Positions 20,735-29,522 of a stretch of 64,000 nt of DNA are shown here, in pieces (position 1 is the first letter of the stretch; each line of letters opens with the position of its first letter). This DNA is from Phytophthora hibernalis (taxonomy: Eukaryota > Oomycota > Peronosporomycetes > Peronosporales > Peronosporaceae): NCBI GenBank assembly GCA_012656075.1, contig JAAKBF010000149.1:518443-582442 (forward strand), given 5' to 3'. Both the position numbers and the translations under genes were made by a program. The notes below the pieces were generated by a model that made no database searches, was not told where the DNA came from, and was given only the letters and a program-made list of their open reading frames with translations.

Positions 20735-21440
20735 ACCCAAAAGTACGAGTTCATAGCACCGAGTACGAGTCATACCATTCACTACGAGCTCATACCAAAT
20801 AGTACGCGTTCATACCAGAATGTACGACATGCCCGCCTCAAAGTGCGACAAGCGAAGAAACCTCTCCCGTTTCCAGAGTGACTGCGCAAGACACTGGTCC
20901 CGTGATCCCAGCTGTATGGAACTGGGCTCACCTTTGCCTTATGCGGTGGCGTCCGGACAACTCGGTGCACTTATTTAAACCTCTCTCGGTATGGACACAA
21001 GCTGATCGATCCAATGCGAAAGTGACACGCAGCTGGTACAGTGTCGCAAAGTTGCTTGGGGAAGATGTCGCAATGTTCGCAAAACTGATGGGAGAATCTG
21101 ACATGATGAGCTGAGAGAAAACGGTCTTTCCGGTCTTTCGCAGTTACTACGCCAGACACTGTGGTGAATCTGGAGAAACAGGCAACGAACACACGTTTAC
21201 TGTCTCAATACTGGCTTCGTTCATTCCAAATTATCGCAAACATCGCACGAATGCCGCCTGCCCAGCAAAAGAACTACCCGAGTACTCTACGTTTCTTTAG
21301 GAAAGATGTCGTACTTACAGGTATGAGCTCGTAGTAATCGGTATGAACTCGTACCTTGTAGTCTGAACTGGTCGTACTATTTCGTATGAATGCTTCGTAA
21401 TTTTTAATATGAACTCGTACTGTTTGGTATGACTCCGTAG
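20735..21440. mobile_element. Putative non-autonomous DNA element with inverted subterminal repeat arrays
   Basis: Left side (20,735-20,830): at least four spaced copies of a TACGAGTTCATACC-like unit. Right side (21,300-21,440): at least four copies of the complement, GGTATGAACTCGTAC-like, in opposite orientation. The spacing is close to 20 bp. Opposed subterminal arrays of short repeats are typical of hAT- and En/Spm-type transposase-binding ends. No clear outer terminal repeat or target duplication was found, and the core (20,840-21,290) codes for nothing recognisable. Confidence 0.45.
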
Positions 21441-21533
21441 CAAGGTTTACGCTGCAGTACAATGAAAAAGTCGTAGAAATTCAACCGTCTTATGGTCTTT
21501 CGTCTCACTAGAGCATCTACTACTTCAAGCCGT

Positions 21534-22240
21534 CTACTTCGCCTTCATATAGGTCTCTTTGTACTCCTGAAAGGTAGCACATGGTCCACCCTTCCCCAGC
21601 TTTGACATGATCGTTTTCAACTTGGTCACTTGTTCGCTCCGCTCTTCTTCGGCCTTGTTCTCCCGGGCATGAAAATCAGCAAGGCGTCGGTCCCTTTCCG
21701 TCGTGTAGCGCTCCAACTTCTTGAGATAGCCCCGATAGTTCGCTATCTGTGTCTCGAAGTCAATTTCAGTCTGAGCTTTCGCTTTACGTGCTAAAGCAAC
21801 ACGCTAGCGATCATTGGAATACTCCACACCCGTCATAGCGTCGAGTTCTGCTTGGAGCTTCATGTAGATATCGGCCTTCAGTCCATCCCCAAAGGCGCTA
21901 AAAGCCCTTGCTGTCTTTTCCCAGTGCGCCATCACTTCCTCGATGTGCTCCCAAACTTGTTCTTCTGTCCGCGCAGCTTGCCCGGATGGAGAACGAAAAT
22001 GGCTGCCCTGTAAAGATCCTTGGAATTGGTCATGATAGGGTCATGGTTGTATTTTGCCTTGCTGCGTGCCTTCAGCTATGCCAGAAAATGGGCGAAGAGC
22101 TCTGAGTCTAAGCTGACATCATAGAGAAGCTCCCTCTTCGACAAAGCTGTTCAAGCTGTAGACTCCAATTCTTTAACCTCAATTTGCTGAGCTTCGAGCT
22201 CGGCGAGGTGCTTCTTGGCCACTACGGGGTTCGTGTGTTA
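21534..22240 (-). pseudogene. Long coiled-coil protein remnant
   Basis: On the minus strand, helical sequence (VAKKHLAELEAQQIEVKELE near 22,225) continues through ELFAHFLA, NKFGS/EEQVWEHIEEVMAHW and ADIYMKLQAELDAMTG. It ends with LERYTTERDRRLADFHAREN and KLGKGGPCATFQEYKETYMK at 21,537. It has several internal stops (near 22,150, 22,075 and 21,805) and at least one frame shift. Coding potential is clear from the sustained heptad pattern; no family is recognised. Confidence 0.4.
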
Positions 22241-22266
22241 AAGCAATACAAATATTTACAATATTT

Positions 22267-22536
22267 TCAATTATGTACCCCGAGGCGCCGAAACCGGTCG
22301 TGCATGCGCTTTTCCTGCCGCTTTTGGAGGATAGTGCCCTTATTGCGGACGTAGGACTCGCGGTTTATCGCCTTGCGCGACTTCGCCGACTTCTTCTTGC
22401 CGCACACCTTGCGGTGCTTGGCCATGTTAGACTTGGACACAAGTTTGGTGCATGTGGGACACTCACCCTTCGCCGGGGCGCTGATCTCCATATCCGACCA
22501 AATTCTACGACAGCTATAGCCGGAGCACTCTTTCAT
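22267..22536 (-). CDS. Small C2HC zinc-finger, Lys-rich protein
   Basis: From ATG 22,536 (or 22,581) the frame reads MKECSGYSCRRIW, then CPTCTKLVSKSNMAKHRKVC, a C-X2-C...H-X4-C zinc finger. A strongly basic stretch (GKKKSAKSRKAINRESYVRN) and the end FRRLGVHN follow. The frame is intact. Such short fingers with basic tails occur both in mobile elements and in host regulators. It lies directly upstream of, and on the same strand as, the coiled-coil remnant and may be its first exon. Confidence 0.4.
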   Translation of the reverse strand: MKECSGYSCRRIWSDMEISAPAKGECPTCTKLVSKSNMAKHRKVCGKKKSAKSRKAINRESYVRNKGTILQKRQEKRMHDRFRRLGVHN

Positions 22537-22707
22537 GGCTCCTCGATGATTATTTGTCAATATTAATTTTTGGGTGCTCACATTTGATTGGCTAATAAAA
22601 ATGTTATTTGGGTGTTATTTGGTGGGGTTTCAGTGAAAGAAGTATTACTAGTAAGTATGGAACAATCCATTTTCTGGCTTACCGTATGCGAGGAAAAATA
22701 CAGATGT

Positions 22708-22731
22708 TAGAGAACTGTAGTTTCTGGAGCT
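22708..22731. repeat. Inverted copy of the motif at 25,490-25,514
   Basis: GAGAACTGTAGTTTCTGGAG (22,710 on) is the exact complement of the sequence at 25,490-25,512, and the same motif occurs again at 59,028-59,050. The 22,710 and 25,512 copies face each other 2.8 kb apart like terminal repeats, but no target duplication was found. Confidence 0.5.
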
Positions 22732-22964
22732 ATTCAAGGTCTGGAGCTATTTTTGATTTTTCTACAACATGATCGTCCAGTAGTTTTGGAGCATCTGGTC
22801 TGGAGTAAGACGGATACAAAAATAAACATGTCGCGAAATAGCGCTTGCTTTTAGAGCTAGAGCAGACCTCCTTAATGTGGGCAAATGCCGGAATGTGCCG
22901 AATTAGCTTAAAACAGCATTTTCAAAATCTCTGTTCCGGCACTATGCCACGTTAAAGCTATCCC

Positions 22965-23798
22965 GACTGAGTAACATATACTGTAGTTTGTGTAGTTGAT
23001 CGAACTGTTTTGTCTGGAAAGTGTCCTCCAGTGGTAAAGTAGTCAACGCTGTGCGACGGTCGTCCACTTCCCACTTGAGAATAGAGAAATCCGATTTGAC
23101 AGACGCCGTATTGGCGAGTACAGTTGCTAAACCACAGCAAAACTGTCGGAGATGTGCAAATGTATATGGCCCTGGCAGAGCCTCTGTGGCTTCCTGGAGC
23201 GCATCCCATCCATCACTGAAATTGGTTACTTAGTTTGATTTGTTAGGTACTGCCTTGATGGAAGTGTTTTGCGTATTTTCTTGGTACAACTCTCGATGCT
23301 CGTATTCTACAGCTTCAGTAACCAATCGCTCTTTCTCCTGCAGTGATTCCGTGTCAATGCTCGCTCGTCGATCGTCTGGTGTCAACGTCTGGTCACCGCC
23401 AGTCCTGCCCTTGGCCACGAACGGTGTACGGTGGCTGCAACTACTGACGTCCTAGATATGCACGTAATTTATCCAACACACGTATGACGCACGGCAGTCA
23501 CGATCCTTGGTTTCCACGACGCAGTGCACGTAGCCCCGAGATCTCTGCCCAACCGCTCAGTGCAGGAAGTCAGGCAGTAGCGACGCACACTGCGCGATAA
23601 TTCAGTCGATTGACACGGGTCTTCTTCTCGGCGCTTGTCCTTGAACCAGCCGTAGAGCTCGTCCTCAACGAACGCCGATGGCGAAACCCGACCGCTTCCG
23701 CCGACTGCGGTGCTGCGGCATTTTACGGATATGAATGGCGCCATTATGCCAGCGTAAACGCCCCACCTAGTTTTGACAAAAACACTGCTGTCTACCAC
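22965..23798 (-). pseudogene. hAT-like transposase remnant (C-terminal dimerisation region)
   Basis: The minus strand, after a frame change near 23,225, reads TASVKSDFSILKWEVDDRRT followed by LEDTFQTKQFDQLHKL. This closely resembles the 'ASVESDFS.L..E....R..L...SLEG..H.KQ' end of oomycete hAT-related transposases. Upstream pieces (23,418-23,230 and 23,798-23,470) are Glu-rich helices (LQEKERLVTEAVEYEHREL) and an Arg-rich part (ELYGWFKDKRREED), consistent with the region before dimerisation. The catalytic core is absent from what I can read. Confidence 0.5.
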
Positions 23799-23799
23799 C

Positions 23800-25190
23800 T
23801 ACATACGTAATATTATTGGCCAATCAGAGACAACCGCAAACTTCCGAAAGACTTGGCACCCGGCAAAAGTGATTTATGATTTAGAGTAGAGTGCCAGATC
23901 TATCAGACTTTGCGGTAGCCAATCAGATAATATCATTTAGTCCTTATATCCAATCAAGTAACTTCAACCAACTGCATATAAAGCTTCAGTTAGTGTGGCG
24001 CAACAAGAGGATGCCCTTGCCTGGACTTGATACCGGGAGTATGCTATACCCTCTCTTAGGCTTCCCTACACTGACTATGCGGACTTGATACCGACGACTA
24101 CATGGGACTGCTGATACCCGTATCTCTGCACACTCAGGGGAGTCCACCAAACGCTCCACGCACTTGCACCGATACTTCCTCCTAGCAGCAGTAGTTGTAT
24201 TAGCTGTCTTAGCCGTACGCGCCAATACCGGCACGCTGCTGCGCTTTGGGTGCTTGTCAGTCCTAACGCCAATCTAAAAGTGTGAGCTATTCTTATCATG
24301 TACTTAGTGCCGCGACCGTCTGCTGCGCGTTCTTCATTCAGCAACTGCGAGAAGATCGCAGCTAGCAACAACCTTGGATCTGCTTGATTGATGGGTACAG
24401 TTTGCTCCTTGGGGTCAAGGCCCCTGGTGTACGCCCTTTCGTGCGGACGTGCTGCACACCGTCCTGCTCGCCGTTCACTGTCCTCGGTCGTCGTCCTTCG
24501 CTCTCTTGTCCTTCGCTGTCCTTGCCTCACTGTCCTTCGCTCTGTTGTCCTCGCTGCTTTCACTCGATCTGCTCACATACGGGGGCGTGGCTTACCCGCT
24601 GGTAGGAGATGGGCACGCCAAGAAGATCCGTCTTCTTACTCTTCCTATTGAGCTTGATTTCAAAATTTCACTAGATGACTGCGACGAGGACCCCAAATAC
24701 CGGTCAAGTATCTTAGCCAACGTTCATTTCATTTGCATAGGGCATTCTACTTCGCTTGGAAACGTATGCCATAGACTGCTTTTACGATGTCCACTGGGTG
24801 TGACTTGCTCTGGCCTCGACGTATCTCCTCGACGCGTTGTAGTGCAAACCGCTAAGTTTGCGTTGTCACCTTTCGCGACGCCTAGTTCTCACCCGCATAC
24901 TCACGCGGGGAATTTGAGCCGGCATCACAGGCGGTGCAACACTTTAAGCAGCATCATTGTTACTATCCATTTCTGCTTGTACCGTACCAACTCCATTCCT
25001 TCAGGATAAATTTTCAAGTAGAGAATACCAAGAACCGATACAATGAGTCCTAGTTGCACCACTGTAGTTTGGCAGTAGAACACTGGAATAGCTTGTAAGT
25101 GTAGATTGACTAATACTCCAAGTCGGACACGTTGATCAGCAGTCTGTATGGGGTGATATTTCACATGCAAATGCCCCCTACACACGGAGT
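23800..25190. other. No confident gene; possible LTR or promoter remnant
   Basis: The stretch has a TATA-like CATATAAAG (23,975), two GACTTGATACCG copies (24,027 and 24,084), a low-complexity Leu/Ser-type run on the plus strand at 24,470-24,560 (TCCTTCGCTCT repeats) and a minus-strand open frame with a hydrophobic helix at 24,925-25,239. None gives a recognisable domain. An old LTR is possible but unproven, as no partner LTR is in the window. Confidence 0.35.
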
Positions 25191-25559
25191 AGACAACACC
25201 ATGAGTATCCCTCATTGCGATTGCTAGACCATACTGCATCGTATGGGCAAACTTTGGGCGAGGGGCTTGAGCTTTCTCATAGCGCCTTCCTTTCCGATAC
25301 TAAAAGTCAGTTTATACCGGTACTTCCGATACCTCTAAGCACATTGCTAGTTTTTTTAATTGCGAAATGCAGAGGTGTGCTAGAGGGTTACGAAAAGGTT
25401 ACGGTTTACTGTTGTTGTCGGCTTAAGTACGGGATTTACAAGTACCGATAACAAGTTAAGTCCAAAACCCTCGAATATATGTACCGGTAGCTCCAGAAAC
25501 TACAGTTCTCTATTGACGGCTGGAGCGGCGGCTGTGACACACTGGATCACTGCGAGAGG

Positions 25560-26809
25560 AGCTGCGTTTAACCGCATTGCCTTCTCCACCCCAATTGTCT
25601 GCGATTCTTGAAAAGCCATTACCATTCAGACTGGATCTGTGTGATTCGGGTGCGTTTAAGGGAATCTCCAGCCCGGATGGCCCACTTCTTTCGTGTCCAG
25701 AACTGGAGTCGATGATGAAGTTTTTCTCATCCGATCCAGGCATCCCCATGGGGACGACCTCAGTGAACTGGGAAGCATATTATGAATATGAAGTACTGCT
25801 CTCAATTCCGATTTTATTGAGCGACGCGAAGAGCTTCATGCTAGAACAACATAGACATCGCACCAAATCACGACCTGATGGTCTGCTTCTGTGCAAGGGT
25901 CTTGTCTGAATGCGTGGAGAAGAGAAGGGTGCTCTGGTTGGATCACATGCAGCAGTTAGAAAATTGACTGAGAAGATGTGCCAGTGGAACGCAGTGCTTT
26001 ACGGAGATCTGCCGTATGTTTTGGGATATGCTACCTCCGGGGCTGAACTACAAGTGGTGGCGATCGAAAGATCTGGCAGTAAATGTTGTCCGACGCCAAT
26101 ACTCACGTGCAGTATCATGCAGGAGAAAGCGCGTGCGCTAAAGTTGTTTTACAATTTAACATTTTTACTCCATGCGATGAGTACGTTGACAAGCCGACCT
26201 TGGTGTGAGCTGGTGCCATTCGTACCCGATGAAGATGAAAAACGAAAAACCGTGTTGCTGAATTCTGTGATAGAACGAACTGTCAAAAGTGGGCAGATTT
26301 CTGGCGTCGAAGGAAGCCCGTGACGCATTTGCAGACCGTGGAGAAAATGAGCATGGAGCGAGATGGTCGTTTGTTCATGGAACTATCCCCGATTGGCATT
26401 CGGAAGTATCCTGAAATTGACGAAATATGCGAGTGGCTGCAGCACATGCTGACGGCCTTGAAGTATTGGCATGGGTGGGTACTGTCATGGCGATATCCGC
26501 TGGCGAAACATTGTGTTCGTGCCCAGGGATGGATCCAATCCCAGCTACTGGATGCTGATCGACATGGACGAATCTCGCCTACCAAACACAACAGTAATCC
26601 AGTGGAATCACCAATATGAGGGCCATACACTACGATTCCAGCACGACTTCTACCAGTTAGGTGAACTCATGGACGATATGTTGTTCAGGCTGCCCCGCGA
26701 TATGAAAAAGATGCAAGCGGTTCTTCAATCGGCGATCGATGCACCGGAATTCACGGCGGAAGATGCGCTCGCCCGTCTGGTGGAGCTAAGCGATGGCAAC
26801 AGCTCGTGA
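25560..26809 (+). pseudogene. Crinkler-type kinase-like domain, copy 1, broken
   Basis: In order: RPDGLLLCKG then MRGEEKG, which resembles the 'RPDF...RGEEK' start of the CRN D2-type C-terminal domains; YGDLPYVLGYA; a helical middle; then GYCHGDIRWRNIVFVP (catalytic Asp and Asn of a kinase fold, 26,478 on) and YWMLIDMDES in the DFG position. FYQLGELMDDML and EDALARLVE close the domain. CRN8-type effectors carry such a kinase. No header lies upstream here. A stop at 25,907 and frame changes near 26,300 and 26,475 break it. The family assignment is by motif recognition, so an unrelated oomycete kinase-like transposon protein is possible. Confidence 0.6.
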
Positions 26810-26989
26810 TTATTCCTGGTATCCACAGAGCAGAATGACTCGATTCATGTTTAAGCTTACCAAAATTCCGAACAAGTATTTCCATTGTGGATGCTGAATT
26901 TCGCGTATGCGGATGTGCTGCTGTGAAATGACTGGAGCATGAAGTAAATCGCGTCAGAGGATCTGAGGGCATTCAGTCGGCAGCGGACG

Positions 26990-27310
26990 GAATGAAGTGT
27001 ACATGTAGGCTTAGCAGTGTCGAAGCAACGAATCCAAAGACGTTTAGTAGTTGCGCATTGAGAAAATGCGTGGTTGTTGCAGGCTGCGCACGCATTTTTT
27101 GGTATGATCAAGAACACACCATCGGAAAAGGATCCGAATCTTCAGCTGTTTACTTTGCGGATTCAACGGCGTCAAGTTCATACTATTAGTATTAGACGCT
27201 TTTGTGCACGCGCAGTATCTCGTCCGAAGAAGCCAAGACTACAAATCCACTACAAGTTCATCTCCGATGCAGCGGTTTCCAAAGGTGTCCGTGGCTATCA
27301 GTACAAGTAA
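26990..27310 (+). pseudogene. Unrecognised coding remnant after the kinase-like domain, copy 1
   Basis: Reads CTCRLSSVEATNPK and then, in another frame, FFGMIKNTPSEKDPNLQLFT and FISDAAVSKGVRGYQYK to a stop at 27,310. The same protein appears at 60,490-60,805. Conservation between the two copies suggests a real coding past. No family is recognised. Confidence 0.35.
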
Positions 27311-27344
27311 CTTTCATTGGCACAGTACGCCGAACCTGTTTTTC

Positions 27345-28323
27345 TGCGTCGCGGTGGGCCACAACAGGGGCTGTTTTCTTGCGACGAGCTTCGACCGGCT
27401 TTGCAATCGGCTGAACAGTCTTGTGACCTTGTACTTTCTCTTTGCTGCTGGCAGCAGCGTTGGCCTTGGCGATATTGACAATAGCAGCAGCCAGGTCGTG
27501 TTGCTCGCTCGCTTGGGCAGCCGCAATCCTGGTACTAACAGCATTCAATGCAGCTCGACTCGTTTGGACAGGGTACTACCACAACAACCAATCGTTAGCA
27601 AACAAATCCACCCACAGCCAACAATGCAAAATTGTCGCGTACCTTTGCTCGGTTCACTACGAACACGTACGTGACGCAGAGGTCTGCCTCAAACTTCTTC
27701 GCCTGCGGGTCCGTCGTGCGGTGATGGTAGCCAGGGAACAACTTTATGTTGAACTTGCGTCGCTCCTTGAGCACAAAGCCCGCCGCCTTGGCCTGGTCCT
27801 CAATGAACCAATTCGAGTAGGGCGGCTTCGTCTTCAGGGACACGTGCGCTTCACCACCCGCCGTGAGTCGGTCCCTCGCGCTCTCGAAAAATCCACTAGC
27901 AGCGCTCGGTTCACGTGCACACGTTGTTGTCCACTGTGTGGGAAGTTGAAGATGATGTACTGGAACAAGTCCGGGACTGTCTTGGTCTTGACCTGTTGTG
28001 GCAGCTCCAGCAGCTTCGTGGCGTCGACGTCGTGCAGCACTAATCCGTGCGCCGACCGCACCGCAGCAATGCACTCTTCAGCGTTCAGGTATTTGCTGCG
28101 TACGCTGCTCTCCGAGTCGAAGGACGTCGCGTAGACGCCGCGTCCAGTGCCGCGGTGCTTGACGAGGCCGCGCGAGAAGGAGAAATCGCCGTCTCCGAGC
28201 ACCAGGACGTCGTCTTCTGGTGCGTACAGCTGCGTGGGTGTCTCCTGAGCGTCTTGGCGCTTCGTGCTGCTAGCCGTGCTACGAGGCTCAGAGCCGCCGC
28301 TTGGTGCCACGCTGGCGACCCAT
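27345..28323 (-). pseudogene. BMT5-like rRNA (uridine-N3) methyltransferase, 3' end truncated
   Basis: Shows DVLVLGDGDFSFSRGL (SAM-binding start of the DUF2431/BMT5-like domain), VLHDVDATKL, LFQYIIFNFPHSG (the family's 'IiFNFPH.G'), FFESARDRLTAGGEAHVSLK, PPYSNWFIEDQA and FPGYHHRTT. A 67-nt intron (27,576-27,642; GTACGC, GCTAAC, TAG) joins a second exon with an Ala/Lys-rich tail. That exon is cut at about 27,345 by the kinase-containing duplicate. Probable start: ATG 28,323 with an initiator-like TCACTTT at about 28,340; this needs one indel near 28,300. A second break is a missing T in the run at 27,895. BMT5 methylates uridine in large-subunit rRNA in yeast. Confidence 0.75.
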
Positions 28324-28483
28324 TCTTGCCACTCAAAAAGTGACTCCTTAGCGAGTAAAGTTGCAGCAAAGAAAAGTAAAGTTGCTTCTAGGGATAAAAA
28401 GTTGCTGCAAGGTTTAGGGTGAAGGGATACAGGAACCAACGTGTTCATTGTCTTCGACATTTAACTTGCGCATCTTTCGCTGG

Positions 28484-28625
28484 CTACGTGAACCAAACGG
28501 TCTTGATGTCGTCTTGGCCGAACATTTTTTGCATGTTGGACACTTGCGATTGCGCGACTTGAGGTTGTTCTCGATGCACTCCTTGCAGTACATGTGGTAG
28601 CACTTGGAGATGACCACGTCCTTGC
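28484..28625 (-). pseudogene. BRE1-type E3 ligase, 3' part (rest of the RING domain)
   Basis: Reads RRKDVVISKCYHMYCKECIE, then LKSRNRKCPTCKK, the second half of a C3HC4 RING. One A appears to be missing from an A-run at 28,529; beyond it the other frame ends FGQDDIKTVWFT at 28,484, the usual BRE1 finish. The first RING cysteines (LVNCSVCQDR) lie 6 kb away at 34,677 on, beyond an inserted retrotransposon. BRE1 mono-ubiquitinates histone H2B. The stop is about 140 bp upstream of the BMT5-like gene's initiator-like element, so the two were close tandem neighbours. Confidence 0.8.
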
Positions 28626-28630
28626 GTCGA

Positions 28631-29071
28631 TGCAGTGTTTCCCGGGGCGGAAGATCCAAAGGTTTAACACACGGCAATGCGGGAGCTTACCCCGCACGGA
28701 ACGATGAGCCTAGTGTATTGATGGATGGATGGAAAGATGAAGAGTGAGGTCCGAGTCTGATGGTAACCAGCCCGTCGCTCAGGGTCTCCTCGATCAACCG
28801 TGTCCAGGAGCGTCCTCCTGGGTTGATTCGAGAGAGACGGTTGTCTGGGGAAAGGACAACATGAAACGACAATATGTAGGTAGACATACAAAGTTCCTAA
28901 TGCAGTCCAGGTCAGGCACTGACAGCCAGACCTGGAGGACATGCAAACCCATTGTCGCCAGCTGGGAGCCGTACGACACATCCAGGTCATCTGTGATGTA
29001 AGCTGTGATAGCTGTTGTACTTCAAGGTCTCGCTGTGGTGATCCAGGCTGTTATGCCTGGCATCCACTACA
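28631..29071 (-). repeat. 3' LTR of the Ty3/gypsy element in BRE1
   Basis: 441 bp, near-identical to 34,232-34,671. On the element's strand it runs TGTAGTGGATGCC...AACACTGCA (TG...CA ends). The outer flank (28,626-28,630, minus TCGAC) pairs with CCGAC at the other side as a 5-bp target duplication with one mismatch. Confidence 0.9.
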
Positions 29072-29522
29072 CAGCCCTCGAAGCTTGGTTCACCACCGCC
29101 ACTCCACGCTCCACTTAGTCGTATATGGTTTCAGGAACGGCTCCTGATCACGACAGCAGATCTGCGTAGTAGTAGTTCGATGTAAAGGTCTCAGTTCGCT
29201 CTCGGTCACCAACGAATACCAGCAAGCTCGGGGGCAAAGAGCCCCCGCTCGGGGACGAAGAGCGGGGCTAGTTTGGCTGGACGCGGTTCTTGCGAAGCTT
29301 GCTGGACCGAGTCGGTCTACCTGCCGGCAGGCGCTCGAAGTCGACGGCTCAAGCGCATGGCGCTCTGTTGCCGAACTCGAGGCGGTCGGAGCAGTATTCC
29401 TTGATCTCCGCTGTCAGCGGGCACACGGAGGCGACGGCTCGGGCACACTGGCCCCTGTTACCGAAGTCGTGGCGGCCGAAGTCGTTGATCGAGTACGGCG
29501 GCCTAGAGGTGGCTGGGAGGCG

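Larger units (their letters stand above)
25194..27355 (+). repeat. Segmental duplicate of 58,745-60,862 (direct orientation)
   Basis: The two segments align along their length, from 'accatgagta.ccctca' to the CCACAAC near 27,361 and 60,860, with many small indels. Each contains a kinase-like domain remnant and a downstream unrecognised coding stretch. Copy 1 ends against the BMT5-like gene, and copy 2 ends against the globin gene. Confidence 0.8.

Noticed and set aside
24075..24563. 162-codon minus-strand open frame rich in Arg and Thr
   Set aside because: It reads as low-complexity antisense of a TCC-rich stretch with no domain or splice signals, so it is probably chance.
29215..29270. GGGGGC...GCCCCC and CGGGG...CCCG-like stems, as a possible terminator or RNA element
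   Set aside because: Short GC-rich stems inside the retrotransposon 3' end. Nothing else supports an RNA function.
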